DNA of 64,000 bases from contig OX940864.1 of NCBI GenBank assembly GCA_954871525.1, positions 26,964,001 through 27,028,000 on the forward strand, read 5' to 3'. The translations under genes and the position numbers were made by a program. The DNA comes from Parietaria judaica (taxonomy: Eukaryota; Streptophyta; Magnoliopsida; Rosales; Urticaceae). Numbering within the stretch: position 1 is the first letter of the stretch; the number at the start of each line of letters is the position of its first letter. This document shows positions 55,284 through 64,000 of this stretch, piece after piece. The notes beneath the pieces are model-generated. The model was given only the letters and a program-made list of their open reading frames with translations, ran no database searches and was not told where the DNA came from.

Positions 55284-57990
55284 AATGTATAAAAATTCGG
55301 GGAACATTAGTGTTACAATACCAAACCATACAAAATGTGTCTAGCCGTAAGTAGCTCCTTTTCTGTTATGCTATCCTGTATAAACTCTACTTCTCACTTA
55401 TTTATTAGGCCATAAGCCATCTCTCTGTCTCTCTCAAACTCACACACAGATCCACGAACGCCTGAACAGAAAAAAATAAAATAAAAATCATATATATACT
55501 TACAGTTTATAAACACATATTTGCAGCACCCACAAATATACACACCAGAAGTGATCTACGTAATTGTAGGAGAGGGCGAACAAACATAATCAAGGGTTCA
55601 AATTAGATTGAAGAATGAGGGGATTCTGACACGTATATATATGCAACCTTTGTTTGCCTCATAGATGGTTTCGCACCCCTGGCCGTTAGTAACTTTAGTT
55701 AGATTGGCGTTTTCTTTATTGAATTATGAGAGAAAACACGTAAGAGTGATGATTAAGGCGATGAGAATTCGAGAATCTGAGAATTAGTGTATACGTAATA
55801 TTGGAGTTTAAATGATAAACTTAGGCCACGTTCATAATTAATCGTAATGGGTTGTAATCGTAATAAGTAAGTGCACTTATTACGGTGTTCACTTAAATAC
55901 ATTATCATAACCGGTCGTAATCACAATTACAATGTAATCAAAAAAGGTAATTTTGAAGTAATGATCATTACAAAATCTCAACGTTGTAATCTTGATTACA
56001 ATTCTCATTCCCTTTTAATTTTCCTAAACTACCCTCTTAACTACTCACCACCCCTCTCTCTTCCACTATTCACGTGTAACCCACACTTTTCTCTTTCTCT
56101 CTCACACTATACCATTTTCACTCTTTTTTTTTTCCTTTCTCCTATTCGTTTCGTCTCTTAATAATCAATATAATTGCAATCTATATATATATATAAAAGG
56201 AAAATCTATCCATAATAAAGTGATAGCTTAGAAAGCTAAGGATTTGAGAATTCTCAAATTCTAAATTTTTTAGATTTTATATTTTTTAATATTATTTTTA
56301 TTGGATGTAATGAATATCAGAGTATAATAATGGTTGCTTTCATGAGCTAATTAAATATTATTTCTGAATAATGTTACGTTGCACAATATTATTCTGACAA
56401 TAGATTCATTGTATGACATGGGTTTGTGATATTATTTTGATACTACTGGCATTTAGCCATTTACTACGCGTGACTTTATAGAAATTTATTTTCTTTATGA
56501 TGCTATGGACTTTTAATCTTCACACTACTACATATCTTTTGAAGTTACATTGGTAAAAGCACAACTAATGCATAAACACTTAATGCCATTCATTTTCATT
56601 ATTAATGCTTGGACTTTTAAGTTTCCTATTGATTATCTCTTGGAGTTATATTGGTGATAAATATATAATGATGTTTACGTGGTAAAACATTATCGAAAAG
56701 CAAATTAGTATTATTTGTTGGGGTTACATTATGCTCGGCTTAAGATAGATCGGGTTTTTGTATTTTAGAGGTTCCGGCGATTGAGTATTCTCATCAGCAG
56801 AAATGCAGGAAAACAAACATGTAAGATTCATCAGAAACTTTTTTAAAATACTTCGTTTTCAAATTTTATGTTATGTCGATAACGTTTTCAGTTATTGAAA
56901 GGTCATTCTTATAAAGAATCTTTTTTGTTTCTTCTAATTTTTACTTTTTATATTTCAGGTTCAGTCCATTGTTATTGATGGAATTCTGATTTTCTTTATT
57001 TTTTAATAACAGTATTATTAGTTATAAGTTTTGAGTAAGAAACTTATTTGACAATGACTATGCATCTGCTACCATTTTATGTATTAATAATTGAATTTAC
57101 ATATGAACTTTTTTTTGCATGTAGCCATACCGAGAGAAGAGCAGGAAGGTTGCATTGGAATTAAGAGTACAATGGCCTCTTTTTAGCATGTGAGCGAGCT
57201 ATTTTTTTTTAATTAGCTACAATTCTACTGTGGTTAAAGAGGTTGTTATCTTTGTTGAGATTTTGTGGGTTATGTTTTTCTTGCAATATAAAGTAAATAT
57301 TGTGTTTGTATCCTACTAATAAGCATTTTATTTGATTGCACGACGTTGCTGCGAATATTTCTATGAACTCGCTACAACAATGAGACAAGCCCCTTGGACT
57401 TTCTTAATTACCAGGTGAGTAAATAGTTTTCCGGGTTCATTGATTTTTGATAAGTTTTATCTACTTCTCTTTATTGTTGTTGAATGATATTCCATTTTTT
57501 TTTTACTCAGTAGCTGTTTTAAATATTATAAATGTATAAAAAATTGTAACTGATTGTATAAGAAAAATGAAGATAATACAAAAATGAAGACTATCCGTAT
57601 TAATTCGCTTTGGTTTATTAGCGGGTACATGCTATTACGTTTTTCTAGAGAAAAATGTAAGCTATTTATATGTTCGCCACAAGTAACCTTCGATAGCCTA
57701 GACACAAATCAAGGCAAAAGCGGTAATGGCGTTTTGCGCCCTCTTTTAGGTTTTGTTACTTTGTTTCGTTACTTCCTAAAACAATATTGTGTTTATGCAT
57801 GATATATTTTTGGCTATTGTTGATGCAGAAAAATGCCTCAAACATTCAGCGGCCCAATTGCTCGTGTTGGGTCGGGCCCAATGTCATCTTGTTGACTTTT
57901 ATGACTTTCGAGCTTGGGCTCCTGGACTTTCGAGTCAAACGGACCCTCCTCTGACTCAATGACCAGAAATTCGTGGTAAACTCCGCTACC
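55284..57990. other. AT-rich intergenic DNA, no gene recognised
   Basis: Open frames here (for example 57554-57802) lack recognisable domains. The stretch 55820-56000 has short inverted GTAATC/GATTAC words suggesting a MITE, but no ends were defined. A TA run lies at 56181-56195. Confidence 0.4.
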
Positions 57991-59740
57991 TGTTGTCGGT
58001 ACCCCCTGATTCACCTCCGACGCTCAACATTAAAGTGATATTTGAAAGGAGACGAGTTTTAGAGGGAGTAGAGAGAATTTTAGGCGAGTTCTCGGGGTGA
58101 GAATCGAGTTCCCGTTAAGTGAAAACCGAGCTCCTATTTACAGGAGGGTACGAGGGTTAAAACGTGAATAAATATTACTCCGGGAAGCCCCGAGGGTAAT
58201 ATTATATGTTTTTTTTGGGTCCCCGGGACGTGGCCGATCCAACGCCGCAATCGAGGCCTCAATCCGACGTCGAACGCGCCCTCACGTGCGGGAACAGTGG
58301 CAGCTTCCTGTTGGCTGCAGGGTTTCCTCGCGCCCAATGGCGTGCCGCCACGTGTAAGGGTCAAGTTGACCCTTGGTGGGCCTACTAAGTCGCCTGGCGC
58401 GTGTCAGGTGGCTCTTGGGGGCTGTGGGGCCCACTCGGGTGACCCTTGGGGCTTGTGGGGCCCGCTCGGGTGTTTCCCGACGTTTCCCGGAGGCCCCGGG
58501 TATTTCCCGAGACCATTTTTTGCAAATTTTATATCGATTTTGGGTGTTTCGATATTTTTGGGATCATATGGACCCTTTATTTTTCGAAAACGGGCTTCCG
58601 GTGAATATTTTGGGTGAAATTGATCATAATTAATAAAAGAAAAATTCATTTATATAATTTTTCTTTTGTTAATTAATAATAAACCAATCACGTAAAACAC
58701 CCGTAACATTAACCCCCCAGTTTTTAGGGAATTTTTAATTTCTTAGAAACATTATAAATTGGAAGCAGGACGGTTCATTTGGATTCACGAGCTTATTTTC
58801 TTCCGGTGAATAGTAAAAAATGTACGTTTTCTTTCCGTAACTTTTTTACCGGGTAACTTTTTTGAATTCCGATTTTTGCATCGTGTCCGTCCTTTCGTTA
58901 TCTAGCTTCACCATTTAACGAGCCTCGTCATAATTTTTGAAAAAACGAAGTCTAGAACTCGAAATCAAAATTCGAGCGACTTTCTCTCTCTAGAACCCGC
59001 GAGCCCAAATGGAGAAACCCGCCTCCGACTTCTCACCGGAGTCTGCCGTCGCCGGAGAAGACCACCACTATGACCGGCTCGGTGTGGCGAGCCCGGGGAG
59101 GTCATCGGCGGCCGTCGGCGAGGCGGTGGAGCTCGGGGATCGGTGTTTGGCTCCGTGGGGGTCGAGCGAGCTCGACTCGTCTATGGCGGCGTAGTGAGCT
59201 CCGTCACGGCCGGTGAAGCACGCCGGCGGTGGTGGAGGAGCTCGGCCAAGCCCAAACTCGCGTGGGTTTGGCTCGCGAGCCCTCGGTGGTGGCCCGACCT
59301 CCACGATCCGAGTTCTGGGGGTCGTTGGCGACGGTGACTGCAGGCGGAGCGACGGCGGGACTCGGGCGAGCGGGTCCGGGCCGGTGGCCGGCGTCGTCAA
59401 AGAAGGAGGAGCCCGATCCTCATCGGGCGGACGGGAATCGAGCTCCGGCGAGATCGGGTTCTTTGTGGCCCGGTCTGTGGGTCTGGTCGCCGGAGGCGGA
59501 GGGCGGCGTCACGACGGAGAGGTCCGGGTGAGCGGGTCTGCGCCGGAGTCGGGTGACGCCGGTGATGGGGGAGCTTGGCCGGGCTTGTCTTCCTCACCCG
59601 CTTCGGTGGGTCCCTCGGCCGGCGGGAATCCGTCCTGTTTTATTGGCGGGGTTCCCGTGGCGGCGAGGGTGGCTCTGGCGAGTCCGGTCTTGCTCCGAAT
59701 CCGCGGAGGTAGTTCCGGCCGGGATCGTCAATATCCCGAG

Positions 59741-62449
59741 TGTTGGACATATGTGTCCTTAAACAAGATATTTTATCCATTTGTAAAAGATTATGACAAG
59801 TCGTTGAATAAAGATGATGCTTATTATGATAATCTTATTATAGTTTCTGGTAGAGTAAAATAGAATGTTTGATTCCTTAGTTCATGAAGGTTGCAATTAT
59901 GTTATTATTATCACAACAGAGTCAATGTGAGGAAGAATTAATAATCATAATAAATGAACTTAAAATGTCCGTGACCTGATCAACTGGGTGGGAGCCCATT
60001 AATCGTATAAGGTCATTAATGTGACTAAGTGACAATCCTATTCTGGAATTTGTGTGTGTCACACTCACTAGAAGTGCATTAAGTATGAAGTGTCTTCATA
60101 CTGGACTGGACCTGACTTAAACTCCGGAAGTTATCATATAAGACCGTCACTGATAACTTGGAGTTGAGTCACTAGTAGATGATCAAATGGATATTCGATC
60201 TAAGTCCTGAGTGATCTTGAGTCCAAGCTGCTGGCTTGATTGTTCTTTGTTTTAACCGTTAAAGAACACGAAATATTACCGCTGTTCCCAACACTATTAT
60301 TTTGGGAACATGATAGTCAGCATTAAGGGTAGCTTGGTCATAGACATGGGCATCACACAGCTTTCTTCAGAGTGATGATGATTCCCTTGATTGTCGGTGG
60401 TGAGAAGTGAGAGGTACCCGTGCGCAACTTATGAATCGAAACCATAAGTGGGTTGCTCATAATATTACTGACTGAGTCAAGGATGAAAATGCAATGAGGG
60501 GCATAACGGTAGAAACCGCCTGCTCGTGTGTGGATCATCAAGTGAAAGATCAATAACCCGAATTTGATTGTATCAATGGACACCCTGCTGTTATAAAGGG
60601 AATAATATATACCGTATCACTAAAGAGTGCAGCCTCGGGTCTATAGTGGAATCACTTCGAGGTTTGACGAACAACTAGCAGTTCGTTGGAGCTTATGTGA
60701 TACGGGTCCATGGTCCCCAGGATAGCTCCGTAACGGATGATACGTACGTGATTAAAATACATTCTGGATAATGTTTAATCATTTGGCTTGACTTATAAAA
60801 CTTAAAGGTCTGTGGTAGACGTCAGATAGTTTTATCGTTAGCGTTGCAAAAGTACTATATTTTGGTAGACGAAATTAACTGATAAAATAAAGTTAGAATT
60901 TAGATTTTCTATCAGCACCATGTTGTTGGAAATTAAATTCTAAGTAACTTTGCTTTTTGAACCAAGTCATTTCGACTTACGGTTAGTGATTTATGGATTT
61001 TCTAAGTTTATGATCAGTTCGATAAACTTTGAAATTAAATCACATGTCACGAATTTAAATGATGGTGTGACACCATGACATTTTAATGTGTGATATTGAG
61101 ATCAGGAAATATTAATATAATTTAATTATTTGGATTTAATTATTAATATGTTATTAATAATTAATTAATAATTAATAGATTTATATTAATAAATAAAAAT
61201 ATATATTTATATATATCTTTATATGTGTAAATTCGAATAACATGATTTGGCCTTTCCATATTTGCGGCATAAGTACCAAATGTTTTGGTACTTGGCAAAT
61301 CCCTAAAATCAATTTAATCCATTGGATCGATTATGATTTAATATCAACCGTTGGATTAGGATATTGATAAGTTCGAATTTAATAACTTGGTGACCAAGTT
61401 TCATTTTTCGAATTTGGTTAATTAATTATATCCGTTGGATCGGTCTAAGATTTAATCTTTACCGTCGGATTGAAAATTAATTAATTATATATATTTATAT
61501 AATTTTCGAATTATAAGTTAAGGATAAAATCGAAATTATTTTTAATAAATCTTTTATATTTTATTTTATCCTAAACTAATTTGATCCATTAGATCGGTTT
61601 AAAGTTTTTTCTCAACCGTTGGATCTAGATAATAATAATTCGAATTTTATTATAAATATATAAGATAATTCGAATTTTATAAAGATAAGAAGATAAGATT
61701 GGATTTTTGATTTATCCAAATCTTTCTTATTTAATTAAATCCCTAATTAATTATATCTATTGGATTTAGATGAGATTAAATCTGGACCATTGGATTAAGA
61801 TAATTAATTATATTTAATTATATGAAATTCGAAATTAGGGAGGGAAATTCTCCAATTCGGTTACGGTTTGAGCCTATAAATAGGAGGCTCATTCTACACA
61901 TTTTTCACACCTTTCCCCAGAGAAAAATTCGAACTCTCCCTCTCCCTCAGGGTCTGCGAATTTTCTCTCTGATCTTTTTTTTTCTGGTTCGGCTTAGGAG
62001 ACTATTTCTCCGGAAGCTTAAAAAGAACCATCAGTTAAAATTTTGCGACGGAATCCTGCCGGCGAAGCCCACGCTTCGGTACGAGGATTCCAGGAGAATA
62101 TCCCGGAAGATCACGGGAGTTTCCCTCAGCACCGGCGGAGCCCTGCCCGATTCAGAACGCGCAGCCGGAGGTCGTCAATAGAGGTACGGCCTTATGCATT
62201 GGGTTAATAAATGCAACCATTTACTGCTTTCTATTTATTTCCTATTATGACTAGATTATCAATAATGATATATGAATATTAAATTACATAATATTTATCA
62301 GATCTTGTGAAATGGTTAGTATCCGATATCCGGACCGTTGGACGGATAACAAGTTATTCCGCTTTAAATTAATTTTTAAATGTTACCCGGACGGTTCGGA
62401 GGCTATATTCGTGATAATATTCAAGGAATCTGAGACGTGATTCCCAACA
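59741..62449 (+). mobile_element. Solo LTR (family A), second copy, 2709 bp
   Basis: Collinear with 5917-8665 from TGTTGG to CCAACA. Flanks are CCGAG and CCGAA, a 4-of-5 match, consistent with a mutated target duplication. It lacks about 35 bases present in the first copy near 7411-7445. The surrounding GC-rich sequence continues on both sides, so it is inserted in the Gypsy-like element. Confidence 0.85.
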
Positions 62450-62583
62450 CCGAAGCCCATGGGGCCCGTGGTGGCCGGGGTCGGCCGGTGACGATATCGG
62501 TGACTTTAACAGTCAGTGCCGGTGGCCGGTGGTATCTGGCTGATTTCCCGGGGACTCCGGAGATTCAGCGGGTTTTCTGTGCG

Positions 62584-64000
62584 ATGCCCCGGTCGTTGTT
62601 TGGGTTGCCGAGGTCTATGTCGGCCGAGGCGGGTCCCTCTGTAGCGGGTCCCGAATATAATTTGCCTGTTGATTCGGGAGCGGGTCTGAGATCCTCCGGC
62701 ATAGATGTAGATAGTATTAGGGTTGCCGTAGGTATTGCTTACGTGGCCTATGGCGTGGAGGGACCATGTTATGGTGCTAGCATAGCAGGCGGGTCATGCC
62801 CTAATTTTGATAGGATAGTTAGGAGGAGGACTGGGTCCGCTTCCGGCGAGGGTGGCCTTTACTGGTCGCGTTCTCCCATATTTTTCCCGGATGTCAATAT
62901 TTCGAGCACTGTCACCCCGGCGGAGCTTGGGGCCTTTTTTAGGGCCGAGCGTCTTGTCTTGCCGGAGGTATGTGCCCCGTCGGAGGGGGAATTCCCCGGA
63001 CATCCTCGCGACGGAATGGTCGCGGTCCCTTTAGAGAGTCTTCGGCTAGGTTTTTCCCTGCCGATCCCTTTTCTGTTAGAGCGGCCTCTCGTGTCGCTGG
63101 ACTTGCATCCGCTTCAGGTCCGCCCGGATACTTGGTGGTTTGCCGCCGGGATTTTCTCGATGTGGCGTGAAGGGCGAGGCCGAGATGTCACTCCCACCCA
63201 GCTCCGGAGACTCCTGCCCATCATCGTTTCCCAGGATGACCAAAGGGTCAACAATTGGGTCTTTCCCCGACCCGTCAGGGGCTTTCGAGTCAGAGACCTG
63301 GGTCCGGACCTAGATCCGGACTGGCATAGTCGGTGGGTTTGGGTCCCAAGCGTCTATCTGGGATCCGTTCTCCGAGGATTTGGGATCCCTCGGCTGTACA
63401 TGAGCACCGGCGTCGAGGATCGGGGCTTCGTCAGTTTTTTCTTGACGGGGTCCGCCATTCCCAGACGTTTCGCTTCTTTTTTAATGAGGGAAGCCTGGAT
63501 TCGGTCGGGGTGGATGTCTCCCCAGGCCGTGGCTGACTCAATTCCGGGCCTTGAAGAGAGGTCTATCGTTATACGTAGTTTTTTCTGCTTCTTTGCTGGT
63601 AATGATTACTTTATCGTACTCCGCCTCTGACATGGTTGTTTTTTCTTTTGCAGATATGGATCGTAGTTACGGATGGTCGTGGGGTCTTCCGCCTTTTCCC
63701 ACAGATGTGAGATCTTTTGATATATCCACCTTCGGCTATGGGAGGACGGATCCCATCCTTCCGTCTGGGGTGCCCCCTTTGCCGGGAGGGGCACCTGGTT
63801 ATGGCGCGCCTTTTTGGGTGTATGACTCGGCATATGACCAGCCTCCGATGGCTGGCCCGACGTTCACAGGGTATCACCCCTCTAGGTTCTATAGCCAGGC
63901 CCCGGTGCCTGAGCCGGTGTACCATGGCTACGCTCCCATAGGCGGGGCCATGCAGGCGGTACGCTTTATCGTCTCGTCGGCTTTTTATTTTTTACTTTCG
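62584..64000 (+). CDS. Gag-like protein of a Gypsy-type element, partial
   Basis: The frame from ATG 62584 (MPRSLFGLPRSMSAEAGPS) runs to 63598; a further ATG lies at 62620. A 55-bp GT-AG intron (63599-63653) would join it in frame to 63654-64000, open to the window end. The central block FSLPIPFLLERPLVSLDLHPLQVRP, followed by WWFAAGIFSMW, matches the 'putative gypsy type transposon' domain (PF04195 type) found near the start of plant Gypsy elements. The second exon is Gly/Pro/Tyr-rich. The open frame actually starts further left, inside the solo LTR, which is accidental. No zinc knuckle or protease is reached before the window ends. Confidence 0.6.

Larger units (their letters stand above)
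57991..64000 (+). mobile_element. 5' portion of a large Gypsy-like element (incomplete)
   Basis: TGTTGTCGGTACCCCCTG at 57991 resembles the start of a Gypsy LTR. A TATA-like ATTATAAATTGG lies near 58751, and composition switches to very GC-rich from 58980. The gag-like frame from 62584 leaves the window. The solo LTR 59741-62449 is inserted in it. Where the LTR ends and the PBS lies could not be determined, so the start is tentative. Confidence 0.5.

Noticed and set aside
56181..57830. Helitron starting at the TCTATATATATATATA run
   Set aside because: The 5' look is suggestive, but no CTRR end with a preceding hairpin and no Rep/helicase sequence was found. The GGCGTTTTGCGCC hairpin near 57729 is not followed by CTAG or CTRR.
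59009..59863. Gly/Arg/Ser-rich frames in the GC-rich segment as genes
   Set aside because: Several overlapping frames on both strands with no domain. The plus frame runs into the inserted LTR at 59741, so composition explains the openness.
5917..62449. The two family-A LTRs as the ends of one giant retroelement
   Set aside because: The first has the same GCTTG on both sides and the second has CCGAG/CCGAA. They sit in unrelated sequence, and several host genes lie between.

Overview
This window looks like nuclear DNA of a flowering plant, probably a eudicot. Genes are split by GT-AG introns, intergenic DNA is AT-rich, and most of the sequence is transposable elements in nested layers. I recognise four ordinary host genes. 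They are a small secreted X8-domain protein (1041-2494, +), a plastid/mitochondrial-type solanesyl (long-chain polyprenyl) diphosphate synthase (14247-16920, +), a mitochondrial inner-membrane protease subunit 1-like S26 peptidase (31658-33639, +), and a CYP72-clan cytochrome P450 (43902-48476, -). All four read through cleanly once introns are removed. They share no obvious pathway; this is ordinary plant gene spacing, not an operon.

Left part (1-13.9 kb): the X8 gene is followed by a 283-bp hAT-type MITE inserted in a larger decayed element. Next come a MULE-MITE fragment and a 2.75-kb solo LTR with a perfect 5-bp target duplication that splits an older coding fragment. After that are a Copia RNase H relic, a decayed LTR with a 59-bp tandem array, and a complete 460-bp MULE-type MITE. 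Middle (13.9-33.7 kb): the polyprenyl synthase gene, then about 13 kb occupied by a large decayed MULE carrying a MuDR-like transposase (+) and, facing it, a DUF1985/Ulp1 (C48) protease gene (-). It also holds several unrelated tandem arrays and a motif, AGCGGTA/TACCGCT, scattered through the element. The protease gene IMP1 follows directly.

Right part (33.7-64 kb): a 1.46-kb hAT with an exact 8-bp duplication, then a promoter-like segment (site II and telo-box motifs) with no recognisable gene. Then comes a 6-kb hAT relic interrupted by a compact 1.9-kb LTR retrotransposon with its own ORF. The P450 gene has TE debris in its third intron. Upstream of it lie an antisense solo LTR and a structurally complete but mutated Copia element (49461-54889). 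The last 6 kb appears to be the start of a GC-rich Gypsy-like element, with a gag-like ORF leaving the window. It has itself been hit by a second solo LTR of the same family as the one at 5.9 kb.

The most notable structure is the transposase plus Ulp1-protease MULE and its repeat architecture. I see nothing resembling CRISPR, bacterial defence, tRNA or rRNA genes. Family assignments rest on motif recognition by eye. Intron boundaries were set from GT/AG sites, frame continuity and family knowledge.
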